A stretch of DNA of 64,000 bases from Spirochaetae bacterium HGW-Spirochaetae-5 (GCA_002839285.1 PGXT01000021.1:27193-91192); one strand, 5' to 3'; counted from the first letter of the stretch, positions 26,601 through 35,703 are shown. Translations and numbers: made by a program. Notes: a model not told the origin generated them from the letters alone.

Positions 26601-26900
26601 AGTTAGGGATTGGGGATTATTTATATTAAATCTGATCCAGAATGCTGATTTTGAGTAGCCGTAATTTGGGACTTCAGTCTCGCTCTTTACAAAAGGGAAT
26701 TCCATATTGGTATTTAGAAGATCATAAATCTGGAGAAGATTATTTTTGTCCTCAAGGATGTAGAGATTTCGGCCCAGTTTATAATCCTGGATATTCTGAT
26801 CTAGGGTAATAAACTGAGTCTGTGCATACAGGTTAAATGGTATCAGCACAGAAAAAAGTATAAAAAAAAGAGATTTTGAAAACAGTCTTTTATTATTCAT
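23613..26900 (-). CDS. 7TMR-DISM hybrid histidine kinase with receiver and SpoIIE phosphatase
   Basis: The 1095-residue protein combines five modules. A signal peptide (1-26) is followed by a 7TMR-DISM extracellular domain (about 30-180), a seven-helix membrane domain (about 190-395), a coiled coil, and a histidine kinase with SHEIRTP (His451) and HATPase motifs (NLFSNALKFT, GIGIPEDK, GTGIGLALVKEF). Next comes a receiver domain with DVMMP (Asp774), and finally a SpoIIE/PP2C phosphatase with DEVGGDFYDF and ADVSGHG. It senses an external ligand and probably relays to an anti-sigma-antagonist switch through the phosphatase. It converges with the HD-GYP gene. Confidence 0.92.
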   Translation of the reverse strand: MNNKRLFSKSLFFILFSVLIPFNLYAQTQFITLDQNIQDYKLGRNLYILEDKNNLLQIYDLLNTNMEFPFVKSETEVPNYGYSKSAFWIRFNINNPQSLTKDMYLEIGYPHLDDIELYIPGNNNQYSKQTAGYQYNFNQRYLKHRNFIFNVSLKSGENIFFIKIRSSSSLKFPITLQSPKVFTEKAIVEYIILGIYYGILLVMMLYNLFVYFSVRDINYLYYIIYIMSFILFTLTLNGLAFQYLWPASSSLFKKSMPFSVFLGIFTIAQFIRSFLDLRKLAPNSDKMVLSMMIFCFAGMIYSIFGDYSIATRLSAVTTIVAAFDYFIVGIFSALKGNRTAKFFLIAWTFFLIGCSLLGLQYAGYLPTTLLTQYGVQFGSAAEVILLSFALGDNILKKENEEAQLRTIEIQKNATEQLERKVNERTRELNRANENLKELDKLKSSFFANISHEIRTPLTLILSPVESVLQGDYDDKLDKRFFENLQRNAIRLLKLINNLLDFSKIEAGRMDLKVQEVDLVIFIRNYISSVHSAAESKGITMNFISLSSSAMLFIDIEKLDKIVMNLFSNALKFTDKGGFITVTVRNDEKNCCIEFEDSGIGIPEDKLDSVFDRFSQVDAGSTRKYEGTGIGLALVKEFIELHNGTISVKSRFIDTSPANHGTVFTVSIPKGKEHLENNDNVKFIESIKLEESVNDHRFLGMREMNELKSIKESDELNDHENHNSNINILIVEDNPDMQSFLKFLLKKYYNVHIAGNGEEGFNTAEELKPDLIVSDVMMPVMNGYEMTKKIKGDPRLMRTPVILLTAKSEISSKIEGIEYGADDYLTKPFNSKELLTRIKMLLKTRGYEIAIEKRNHEIEEDLKIARLIQHRLLPQNIPDISGYKFHPTYIPMDEVGGDFYDFKTNGNFIEIFIADVSGHGLVSAFISMIAKMAFDSIYIKNSCTHVLYQLNDMLCNSTVNSNYMTTFFCLIDRETNILRYSNAGHLSPIVYRKSTGEFFELNAKGRPLGWFTDLQLVEEQIQLTKGDRVFFYTDGITECADPDNVLFEEDRFKNFISRNADLEPDIFSNKLIDELKSFCKSDKFNDDLCLLVFDVY

Positions 26901-27168
26901 TGATATCTCCAGAAACTTGAAGCTTCAGGGGGTAAAAATTTTAATTATAAGTAACACTATCAGTATAAATTTAGTTACTATTATTTTAAATTTCTTTTTT
27001 CAAGTATAAAATTTTTACAAATATAGAATAAGTAGTTTTAATCAAAAAGGTTGGTAATTATGGTATTTGTTCATCATTTATAATTTTTGTTTATGGTTTA
27101 GTTTCAATTATTTACTTAATTACAATATAAAATGCTTTGTTTGGCGGTAAATTATGAACTGTTGATTC

Positions 27169-28743
27169 TTAAATAGCCTGATTATCACTTTGTAATTCGT
27201 ATTTTTCAACGATTTCACTATCTGAATAATCTACCGAACTTGATTCAAGCTTTGTCATTTTCAACATCTCCCTGGTAATCTTAAAAAAGTGATGTCCATT
27301 TACTGATAGAATTACTGCAAGAGGAAAATTCCCTGGATTAATCATCAGTGATTTAATGAGGAAGCGGATATATAAATATCCATATCCTGAAAAACCCTGA
27401 ATAAAAAAAGATCTGATGAAAGATTGAACATCATTTCTCCTGATCCCTCTTTTTTTAAAAGCACGGTCTGGTGTTCTTGAAAGAAGGGTCAAACACCGTT
27501 CAAAATATTTTTCCGGTGAGTATATCGTTCCTAATACTTTTAAATACCCTTGTATAATTATTTCTTTTTCCATTGAAGGAATAAAGTTTAGATCAAGCAT
27601 GTGAGTATTGCATCCGCACGTTTCATGAAGAATTCTATTCTCTTTTTCGAGCCTCTTATAAAGCCGTGTACCGGGCAGAACAAGCATTAATCCCACCATT
27701 GCAACTGCTATACCTGATTCCTGTATAAATTTTATCTGACGGTTGAAAATATCTTCTGTATCAGTGTCAAAACCGATAATAAATCCTGCTAAAACCTCAA
27801 GCCCTTTTGATTGAATTATTTTTACACTTTCCAGAATATTATATTTAACATTCTGCTTTTTACTTATTGAAATAAGGGTGTTTTCGTCCGGAGTTTCAAG
27901 TCCGATGAAAATTTGCGTAAAAGCGCATTCAGCCATTAGATCGAGTATCTCTGTTTCAGCTGCAAGATCAATGCTTGTAGATGCTAAAAAAGTAAACGGG
28001 AATGATTTTGAAATTTGCCATTGTCTGATCGCCATGAGGAGCTGAAGACACAACTTTTTGTTGCCTATGAAATTATCATCAACAATGTTGATAAGTCCGC
28101 TGAATCCTGCATCATAAATGGCATTCAGTTCCATGATAAACTGATCAATAGTTTTTTGCCTGGGTTTAGAACCAAACAATACCGAAATATCACAGAATTC
28201 GCAGTTATAGGGGCAGCCTCTTGAAGACTGGATAAGTATTGATCCATAATCTTTAACATTGATGAGGTCATATCTGGGAACTGGTGTATTTTTTATATCG
28301 GGTTTAATCTCAGATCTGTAAATTCGAGATGGATTACCGTTTTCATAATCATGGATAAATTGAGTAATTAAATTTTCCGCTTCGCCAATAATAAAATAAT
28401 CAACACCGGTAATTGATTCAAATGATGCAGATGGATATGGACCGCCTGCTAAAACCGGTTTATTTAATGCATTGCACAACGCAACTACATCATTAAATGA
28501 CTCTTTCTGTACAATCATCGCTGAAACAAAAATTAAATCCGCATGGAGAATATCTTCTTTTTTAAGCTTACTTACATTTATGTCTACAAGTTTAATTTCA
28601 TAATCCAGAGGTAGCATCGCAGCCACTGTTAGAAGGCCTAGTGGAGGCATAAGCGTTTTTTTATTAACTATTTTAAGGGTATGTTTAAGGCTCCAGTAAG
28701 TTGCCGGATATTCCGGATATATCATTAGTATGTTTTTTTTCAT
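27169..28743 (-). CDS. B12-binding radical SAM protein (DUF4070 type)
   Basis: The 524-residue enzyme has an N-terminal cobalamin-binding domain (residues about 1-150, with LMPPLGLLTVAAMLP and DIN) and a radical SAM domain with CPYNCEFCD (CxxxCxxC), which binds the 4Fe-4S cluster. The C terminus is of the DUF4070 type. Overall layout resembles HpnP-like enzymes, some of which methylate hopanoids, but the substrate of this one is unknown. It is a single gene with no biosynthetic partner next to it. Confidence 0.85.
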   Translation of the reverse strand: MKKNILMIYPEYPATYWSLKHTLKIVNKKTLMPPLGLLTVAAMLPLDYEIKLVDINVSKLKKEDILHADLIFVSAMIVQKESFNDVVALCNALNKPVLAGGPYPSASFESITGVDYFIIGEAENLITQFIHDYENGNPSRIYRSEIKPDIKNTPVPRYDLINVKDYGSILIQSSRGCPYNCEFCDISVLFGSKPRQKTIDQFIMELNAIYDAGFSGLINIVDDNFIGNKKLCLQLLMAIRQWQISKSFPFTFLASTSIDLAAETEILDLMAECAFTQIFIGLETPDENTLISISKKQNVKYNILESVKIIQSKGLEVLAGFIIGFDTDTEDIFNRQIKFIQESGIAVAMVGLMLVLPGTRLYKRLEKENRILHETCGCNTHMLDLNFIPSMEKEIIIQGYLKVLGTIYSPEKYFERCLTLLSRTPDRAFKKRGIRRNDVQSFIRSFFIQGFSGYGYLYIRFLIKSLMINPGNFPLAVILSVNGHHFFKITREMLKMTKLESSSVDYSDSEIVEKYELQSDNQAI

Positions 28744-29375
28744 CGTATAATACTCCGGTTTCTGGATTTTAATTTTATTAATAGACTAAGAATAGACATA
28801 TGATTATGTATCACTCTTTTGTGAATCTTCGACAACTGTGAAAACCGGCACATTGTAATATACTCCTTCATCGCTTGCAATTTTACTGTTATATCGATAT
28901 GCAGGCAAGAACGATGGTAAACAGGATGGGAATATATAATTTCTTATAATCAAAAATTTAAAAAAAGTTGTATGAATCTGGAATTAAGGTTTATATAAAA
29001 TTATAACTATAAATATTTCATTATTCACTTTTAAAATGTCAAGAAAGTAATGCCGGACAGCATATATATTCAAGTATCTGCTCATAAACCGGTCGTGAAA
29101 TTGCTCTCCGCCGTGTCAGCTGCGCAGCGGAGATAAAATACCACTTGTTTTGAGCAGCTGCATATTTAATTTGAAAGAGGTAATATTGTCAGTTAAGTGT
29201 AGTTTTCACTTTGATAATGGTGTTTTTTTTATTGTAAAATGTGCCGGTGATTATTTCCGGCGGAGACATTGTAAGGCATACCTGCCTTCCGGAATTAAAT
29301 ATGATTGATTTTATTTATATAACAGATATTATATTTAACAGGTATAAGTAATTCATAATAGGAGCTTATCTGCTG
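28744..29375. other. long gene-free stretch
   Basis: The 632 bases between the divergent radical SAM gene and the enoyl-CoA hydratase gene hold no gene I can support. A short inverted repeat, TCTCCGC and GCGGAGA (about 29105-29133), could form a hairpin. The remainder is A+T rich. Promoters for both neighbours must lie here. Confidence 0.5.
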
Positions 29376-30143
29376 ATGAGATATGAAAATATAAAATTTG
29401 AAAAAATAAATAATACCGGACTTATCAGGCTCAACAGGCCTGAGAGAATGAATGCCGTTTCTGAAGAGAATAATGATATCAGGGTTCTTGTTCTTACCGG
29501 TTCGGTAAGGATGAAGGATGGTGTAGAAAAGCAGGCATTCTGTGCCGGTGCGGATCTTAAAAAGCATTCAGCGGGTGAGAGAACAGCATCTCAGCGGAGA
29601 GATTATATCTATCTTGCCCATAAGGCTAATTTAAAATTATATACTTTTCATAAACCGGTTATTGCTGCTGTAAACGGTCCTGCCCGTGGTGCCGGAGCGG
29701 AGATGGCTGTTAATTGCGATTTTATTATGATGGCAGATAAAGCCACTATCGGGTTCCCCGAAGTGGGGCTTGGAACTTTTGTCGGGGGAGGGGTTACGAA
29801 AATTCTCCCTGAGCTGCTTGGAATAATTAAAGCAAAAGAGCTTATCTATACCGGCAGAGTCCTTAATGGTGTGCAGGCCGTTGAATACGGTCTTGCCTAT
29901 GCGTGTTGTCCGGGGGATGATTTACTGAATCGCGCAATGGAGTTTGCCGGCAGTATAGCATCTCTGGCTCCGGTTTCAGTTTCTCTGGCGAAAAAAAATT
30001 TACAGCTCTCACCGGACCGTGATATTGAGACTGTTCTGAATGACGAAGCAGAGGCCATACTTTCATGTATGGACACCGGTGACTGGAAGGAAGGGATAGC
30101 TGCTTTCAATGAAAAAAGAAAACCGTTATACAGGGGGATTTAA
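29376..30143 (+). CDS. enoyl-CoA hydratase/isomerase family protein with internal deletion
   Basis: The 255-residue crotonase-fold protein shows CAGADLKKH (oxyanion hole), AAVNGPARGAGAEMAVNCDF and FPEVGLGTFVGGG. It would hydrate or isomerise enoyl-CoA. The N-terminal part reads LNRPERMNAVSEE followed directly by NNDIRVLVLTGS, whereas relatives have about 16 more residues (first helix) between these segments. The loss is in frame. It is coupled to the acyl-CoA synthetase gene through a TAATG overlap, so they are one operon. Confidence 0.85.
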   Translation: MRYENIKFEKINNTGLIRLNRPERMNAVSEENNDIRVLVLTGSVRMKDGVEKQAFCAGADLKKHSAGERTASQRRDYIYLAHKANLKLYTFHKPVIAAVNGPARGAGAEMAVNCDFIMMADKATIGFPEVGLGTFVGGGVTKILPELLGIIKAKELIYTGRVLNGVQAVEYGLAYACCPGDDLLNRAMEFAGSIASLAPVSVSLAKKNLQLSPDRDIETVLNDEAEAILSCMDTGDWKEGIAAFNEKRKPLYRGI

Positions 30144-32308
30144 TGGAGAACAGCCAGCTTCATAAAATTTTTTTTGCCGGTTCTGTTGCTGTTATCGGAG
30201 CATCGGCAAATGAAACGAAGAGAGGTTACAGAGTGATCGAAACTCTTCTTCGTGAAAAGTATGAGGGGAAAATATATCCGGTTAATCCTAAACTCAATTC
30301 TATACTTGGAATCAGGTGTTATCATAGTATAACTGAAGTAAGGGAAGATATTGATATCGCCCTTATAACCACAGCCGCGGATACCATACCTGTTATACTG
30401 GAGGAGTGCGGTAAAAAAAATGTGAAGGGTGTAGTAATAATTTCCGGCGGTTTTGGAGAGCTGGGTGCGAAGGGGAGACAGAAAGAAAAAGAAATATCAG
30501 CAATTGCGAAAAAATATAACATTAGAATTATCGGTCCGAATACATCGGGAATGATAAGTCTTCATAATAAACTCAATCTTGTGGGTATACAGGATGTTCC
30601 CAGGGGGAATATCGCCCTGTTGTCACAAAGCGGCAACATCGCTCTTCATATTATAACTGAAGCGGGGCTGCGGAGTAACGTAGGATTTTCCCATTATGTC
30701 GGAGTGGGGAATGAAGCTGACTTGAAATTCCATGAATATCTTAAATACTTTGAAGATGATCCTGCGACCAGAGCAATTGTGATGTATGTTGAAGGGATGA
30801 GGGAGGGGAGGAGTTTTCTTCAGCAGGCCTATCAGACAACAAGAAAGAAGCCGATAATTCTGCTCAAGAGCGGAAGAAGCGTCACCGGGATGAGGTCCGC
30901 CGGTTCACATACAGGTTCTCTTGCCGGGATTTCGGAGGTTTCCAGAACCGCTTTCAGAAGGGCAGGAATTGTTACTATTGATAATCTTGATGAACTCTTC
31001 CCTGTTACGGAGGCTCTTTCTATTCTCCCTCCGATTCACAAGAACAGAGTAGCCATCCTTGCAGATGGAGGGGGCCATGCCACTATTGCCTCGGATATGC
31101 TCAGTGACTACGGTATAGAGATTCCTCAGCTTGGTGAAAAGACACAGAAAAGACTGGCCGAAATTCTGCCAGCCAATGCTTCTCTTAAAAATCCGGTGGA
31201 TGTTGCCGGGGGGACAGATGAAAATCCATCAATCTTCGCCGACTGTGCAAAAATTATTCTGAATGATCCTTCCGTGGACGGGCTGATAATAGTAGGACTC
31301 TTCGGCGGATATTCAATCCGGTTCGCGGATAAACTCAGATATATGGAGGAGGATGCCGCTCATCAGATGGGTAAACTTGTGAAAAAGATAGGTAAACCCA
31401 TTATTCTGCAGAGTCTCTACGCTTTAAAAAATACACATTCCCTGGGGCTTCTAAGATACTACGGGATTCCTGTTTATGAGTCACTGGGGATAGCCTGCAA
31501 GTGTCTTGCGTCTTTATCTCAGTACGGTAAATATCTCAATCATACACAGAAGAGACCTGTACATTTTGTTTTTAACTGGAAGCAGAGAGCAAAGACCGAA
31601 TGTATTGAAATAATTGAGAAGGCTAAAAGTGAAGGACGGCGTTCTCTTCTTGAAACAGAGGCGAAGAGAATTTTTTTCCTGCATAAGGCTCCGGTTTACG
31701 AGGAGGATATTGCTGCAAGTGCGGACCATGCGGTAAAACTGGCAAAGAAGATCGGCGGCAAGGTTGTGCTGAAAATCGTGTCACAGGATATACTTCACAA
31801 GAGCGATGCCGGCGGTGTTAAGGTAAATCTTGAGACAGAGGATGAAATACGTACTGCATTTGATAAAATTATTTCGAACGTGAAGGATTACAATCCCGGT
31901 GCTGATATAAAGGGGTGTCTTGTCTCCCCCATGTCCGATAAGGGTGTAGAAATTATAATAGGTACAAAAATTGATGATCAGTTCGGACCTGTTATAATGG
32001 TTGGTCTCGGAGGGATACTTGTCGAGGTGCTTAAGGATGTGGCCTTCCGGGTGCTCCCCATAACGCGAACCTCTGCAAAGGGGATGCTTTCAGAAATAAA
32101 GTCAGCTCCCATTCTTGATGGTGTAAGGGGCGAACAGCCTGTTGACAAAAAAGCTATTCTTGATCTGCTTCTTGTAGTGTCCGAAATCGTTGAATCCTAT
32201 CCCGATATTCAGGAGATAGATCTGAATCCGGTAATCGCGCGGAATGACGGAATATCCATTGTTGACGCAAGAATTATTCTTAAAGAGGGGGAATTTAAAA
32301 GTGAATAG
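30143..32308 (+). CDS. ADP-forming acyl-CoA (acetyl-CoA) synthetase
   Basis: The 721-residue protein fuses the CoA-binding/ligase alpha part with an ATP-grasp beta part, as in NDP-forming acetate or acyl-CoA ligases. Seen are VAVIGASANETKRGYRV (CoA-binding), IIGPNTSGMIS, LLSQSGNIA, the phospho-His loop SAGSHTGSLAG, and in the beta part GGKVVLKIVSQDILHKSDAGGVK. It converts acyl-CoA, ADP and phosphate to acid, CoA and ATP, or the reverse. The neighbouring hydratases suggest a fatty or aromatic acyl-CoA substrate. Confidence 0.9.
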   Translation: MENSQLHKIFFAGSVAVIGASANETKRGYRVIETLLREKYEGKIYPVNPKLNSILGIRCYHSITEVREDIDIALITTAADTIPVILEECGKKNVKGVVIISGGFGELGAKGRQKEKEISAIAKKYNIRIIGPNTSGMISLHNKLNLVGIQDVPRGNIALLSQSGNIALHIITEAGLRSNVGFSHYVGVGNEADLKFHEYLKYFEDDPATRAIVMYVEGMREGRSFLQQAYQTTRKKPIILLKSGRSVTGMRSAGSHTGSLAGISEVSRTAFRRAGIVTIDNLDELFPVTEALSILPPIHKNRVAILADGGGHATIASDMLSDYGIEIPQLGEKTQKRLAEILPANASLKNPVDVAGGTDENPSIFADCAKIILNDPSVDGLIIVGLFGGYSIRFADKLRYMEEDAAHQMGKLVKKIGKPIILQSLYALKNTHSLGLLRYYGIPVYESLGIACKCLASLSQYGKYLNHTQKRPVHFVFNWKQRAKTECIEIIEKAKSEGRRSLLETEAKRIFFLHKAPVYEEDIAASADHAVKLAKKIGGKVVLKIVSQDILHKSDAGGVKVNLETEDEIRTAFDKIISNVKDYNPGADIKGCLVSPMSDKGVEIIIGTKIDDQFGPVIMVGLGGILVEVLKDVAFRVLPITRTSAKGMLSEIKSAPILDGVRGEQPVDKKAILDLLLVVSEIVESYPDIQEIDLNPVIARNDGISIVDARIILKEGEFKSE

Positions 32309-33089
32309 ATGTATTACAATTGAATATACCGGTGATGTTGCACTGATAAAAATGATTAGGGGTGACAAACTTAACCCTCTTGATATTGAAGCAGGTGTTG
32401 AAATAAACAGGGCTCTTGATGAGATATCTGCCAGGGGTGTGCGCGCTCTTCTTATAACAGGGACAGGGCGGGGGTTCAGCGCCGGGGGAGACATTAAGGG
32501 GATGCTCGATTCAGTGGAATCGGGTGATCCGGAAAAATTTATGGATGATCTCACAAGAGAACTGTATGCAATAGGACTTAAACTTAGAAAGCTTCCATTC
32601 CCGGTTATTGCCGCTGTTAATGGTCACGCAGCAGGTGCCGGAATGAATCTTGCTTTATGTTCCGATTATATTATCGCTTCGGAGAAAGCGATGTTTGCCC
32701 AGAGTTTTTCTAAACTGGCGCTGATACCGGGATTCGGAGGGACACATCTTCTTGTTAATCAGCTTACATGGCAGAAGGCCTGTGAAATTGCCTTTACCGG
32801 GGATGCTTTTACCGCGCTGGAGATGAAGGAGCTGGGATTTGTTAATAAAGTTGTACAGGATGATCTTCTGATCAGCGAGGCTATGCTTATTGCTGAAAAA
32901 TTTGCAAATGGCCCGACTCTTGCTTATGCGAGAACAAAGGAGCTTTTTCTTCGAGCCATGGGGGCGCCTTTTGAGGAACACCTTAGTTATGAAAGAGGTC
33001 TGCAGGTCTCATCTGCCGGGACAGATGATTACGCCGAAGGTGTCCGCGCGATGAACAGAAGTGTTAAACCGGAGTTTAAGGGACGATAA
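32301..33089 (+). CDS. enoyl-CoA hydratase/isomerase family protein
   Basis: The 262-residue crotonase-fold protein has GRGFSAGGDIKGM (oxyanion hole), AAVNGHAAGAGMNLALCSDY and FSKLALIPGFGGT. A GTG start at 32301 is chosen because AGAGGGGG lies 9 bases upstream, giving an 8-base overlap with the synthetase gene. It lacks the deletion seen in the first hydratase of this operon and has normal length. The three genes probably degrade an acyl-CoA with energy conservation. Confidence 0.88.
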   Translation: MNRCITIEYTGDVALIKMIRGDKLNPLDIEAGVEINRALDEISARGVRALLITGTGRGFSAGGDIKGMLDSVESGDPEKFMDDLTRELYAIGLKLRKLPFPVIAAVNGHAAGAGMNLALCSDYIIASEKAMFAQSFSKLALIPGFGGTHLLVNQLTWQKACEIAFTGDAFTALEMKELGFVNKVVQDDLLISEAMLIAEKFANGPTLAYARTKELFLRAMGAPFEEHLSYERGLQVSSAGTDDYAEGVRAMNRSVKPEFKGR

Positions 33090-33103
33090 ATCAAACTCCG
33101 GTT
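33067..33103. terminator. hairpin between convergent operons
   Basis: AACCGGAGTTT and AAACTCCGGTT form an 11-bp perfect stem with a 15-base loop that includes the stop codon of the hydratase gene. It probably terminates transcription of both this gene and the opposing UbiD gene. Confidence 0.6.
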
Positions 33104-33115
33104 ATATATGTTTTA

Positions 33116-34887
33116 TTATTTAAAGTGAGGGTTATCTTTAAGCAGCAGGTCTATCTTTTTAACAACATCTTCAGACATTTCAATATCATCGGGCCACTCT
33201 CGTGTATGACCGTCGGCTATCCCTTTTTTTGTAGCGTCAATTATCATTATACCCTTTTCCTGAATGATATCACGCTGTGGATCGACGTTATTGAAAATTT
33301 TCCATAATAAAACTGAATCGTTGTTAATGTCAATTTCATGATCGTACAGTACAATAATACCTTCACCGGTAATTTTACTGTTTTTTATTTTTTTTATGAA
33401 ATACGGTGAATTGGCTTTCTTATCTTTTTTTATTGTGAGCAGGATCACTCTGTTTCTGCATTCGTTAAATGCTATACGGGCACGACTGATTTTTTTTTCA
33501 ATGGAGTAAGCTGTCTCTTCGACTTTTTTCTGACTCATTTTTCCATGTATAAATCCACCGGACCTCTTCTCCTCCCCTTCAAATCTTGCAGTTGCATCTA
33601 TTCCGAGTTTTGATCCATGGAGCGGTTTCTCCGCAGAGTGATCAAGTACATCGAGTATACCCTTTGTCAGTACAATGTCGGAATTTAAATCTGCAGTATT
33701 GAGTATGTGCTTCATGAGCGCCGGTTTGTCTGAAAGAAGTGACGCATCATCCACCATGACCAGCATTTTTGCAAAACTCATCTGTCCCGAACCCCAGAGC
33801 CCGTTCATAACTTTTACTGCATGTCCCGGGAACTCCTTCTCTATCGCAACAACCGCGATATTGTGGAACACACCCTCCCATGGGAGCATGTAATCCGTAA
33901 TCTCAGGGAGAACAGTTTTAATCATGGGGAGAAAAATTCTCTCTGTTGCAAGGGCCATGTAGCAGTCTTCCATAGGCGGTTTCCCTACAATTGTGGCGCT
34001 GTACACCGGATTTTTTCGATGTGTAATTGCAGTTACATGAAATACCGGATAGTCCCCTTTGAGAGAGTAGTATCCCGTATGATGAATTCAGCTTCTGCGG
34101 GGACTTCAAGATCCACAGTTATGCATTTCACCATCTCCACCGGTTTCTGTCTGATAAATCCCGCAAGGAGCATCTCGTCCACACCGCGGGGGAGCGGTGC
34201 TGTCGCAGAGTATGTTACTGCCGGTTCGGTTCCAACAGCCACGGCAACCTCCATGCGTTTTCCCGCTCTAAGGTGCTCATGGAAATGGTGCGCTCCGTCC
34301 TTATGTATATGCCAGTGCATACCCGTTGTGTTCCGGTCATATATTTGCATCCTGTACATCCCGGCGTTGCGTTTCCCGTCGCTCAATCCTCTGGTAAATA
34401 CAACGGGGAGTGTGACGAATGGACCGCCGTCATCGGGCCAGCAGAATAGAACAGGCAGTTTAGTCAGATCCACATCATCGCCCGTTGTGATTATCTCCTG
34501 ACAGGGCGCTTTCCCTTTAAATGTGCGGGGGAGAAATTTCGAGTATTTAACAAGTTCAGGGAGAAGTTTTATTTTATCCATAAGGGTCTTTGGAGGTTTT
34601 GTATTTATAATGTCGTGAAGTCTCCCGGCAAGAGCATCGAGGCTTTCGCTCCCCAGAGCCATGTTGATTCTCTTAGTGCTGCCGAACTGATTTATAAGGA
34701 GAGGGTATTCATATCCTTTAACATTTTCAAAGAGTATTGCCTTCCCTCCGCCGGGGAGTTTGGACATGCGGTCAGTGATCTCGGTAATTTCAAGTCTGCT
34801 GGATACAGGCTCTGTAAACCGGATCAACTCATTCTCTTTCTCCAGTTCATTTATAAATTCATTCAAGTTGCGGTAATTTTTTTTCAT
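33116..34887 (-). pseudogene. ubiD: UbiD family decarboxylase, frameshifted by internal deletion
   Basis: The N-terminal part (34887 to about 34080) matches prenyl-FMN-dependent UbiD/MqnL decarboxylases, e.g. LPVLFCWPDDGGPFVTLP and GMHWHIHKDGAHHFHEH. The C-terminal part restarts in another frame at HTGYYSLKGDYPVFHVT and continues GKPPMEDCYMALATERIFLP. Between them relatives have about 18 residues with EGPFGD, which hold catalytic acidic residues. The junction at 34078-34083 is a single ATCATA; both the expected codons for II and for GDHT carry ATCATA, so about 55 bases were lost between 6-bp repeats. The enzyme is probably dead. It is the last gene of the ubi/ABC operon. Confidence 0.85.
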
Positions 34888-34911
34888 TTTTGTTTTCCCA
34901 TTTTTTTTGTA

Positions 34912-35088
34912 ATTCCTCCCCCTCGATGGGGGAGGGCAGGGTGGGGGTGATTCCGTTAAAAATTATAAAATGAATATTAGTCTATAATTCATAAATCTAT
35001 CTGATAAATTATTACTATTGTATATATCAAATTTACATAAATAACTATTATCACCCTCCCCTAACCCCTCCCATAAAAGGAGGGGAAT
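34912..35088. repeat. CCTCCC-type inverted-repeat element inside ubi operon
   Basis: Outer arms pair over roughly 38 bases: ATTCCTCCCCCTCGATGGGG at the left and the complement of CCATAAAAGGAGGGGAAT at the right, each followed by GGGGTGA/TCACCC-like runs. The middle is A+T rich. A related element lies at 55103-55208. The layout is that of a non-autonomous miniature element. It lies between ubiX and ubiD, 28 bases after the ubiX stop. Confidence 0.6.
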
Positions 35089-35115
35089 AAAAACTCAATT
35101 CTCTCCTGGAAGAGT

Positions 35116-35703
35116 CTACTCTCCCCAAACAGTCTTGAGCTTGTGTTCTATTTTAAGCTGATCCAGAATCTTCCCTGTCATAAAGTCCAGAAGCTCTTCT
35201 ATCTTTTCAGGTCTATTATAAAAACCGGGAGCTGCAGGGAGTATTACTGCTCCGGCCTCTGCGGCTGCGGTCATATTCTTAAGATGTATCAGGTTCAGCG
35301 GTGTTTCTCTTACCGCTAGTATAAGCGGTCTTTTCTCTTTCAGCATTACGTCAGCAGCGCGTTCAAGAAGAGACGCGGAGTATCCGTTTGCAATTCCGGA
35401 GAGTGTTTTTGTTGAGCATGGGAGAACAACCATACCGTCGGTTTTAAATGATCCGCTTGCGATCTCCGCGAACATATCGTTGTTGTCATAAACTTTTACT
35501 GCGCAGGAGTGGCACTCATGTATCTGCATGCTCATCAGAGCATCGGTAAGGTTCATTCCTGTTTCATGTTTAAAAACCGCGGCACCCATCTCTGTAATTA
35601 CAACTCTCAGATCAACTCCGAGTTCGGCTGCGTTTTTCAGAAAATTAAGAGCGTATATGCTCCCCGATGCCCCTGTTATCCCTGTGACAATTATTTTTCT
35701 CAT
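35116..35703 (-). CDS. ubiX: flavin prenyltransferase UbiX
   Basis: The 195-residue protein makes prenylated FMN, the cofactor of UbiD decarboxylases. Diagnostic segments are GITGASGSIYALNFL (FMN binding), EIASGSFKTDGMVVLPCSTKTLSGIANG, and RPLILAVRETPLNLIHLKNM. The length is normal and the sequence is intact. It starts 11 bases after the permease-UbiA gene, with GGGGAA upstream, and precedes the defective UbiD gene. Confidence 0.94.
   Translation of the reverse strand: MRKIIVTGITGASGSIYALNFLKNAAELGVDLRVVITEMGAAVFKHETGMNLTDALMSMQIHECHSCAVKVYDNNDMFAEIASGSFKTDGMVVLPCSTKTLSGIANGYSASLLERAADVMLKEKRPLILAVRETPLNLIHLKNMTAAAEAGAVILPAAPGFYNRPEKIEELLDFMTGKILDQLKIEHKLKTVWGE

Noticed and set aside
33821..34501. 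226-codon plus-strand open frame
   Set aside because: It lies wholly opposite the UbiD gene, which has strong family motifs on the minus strand even though it is frameshifted.
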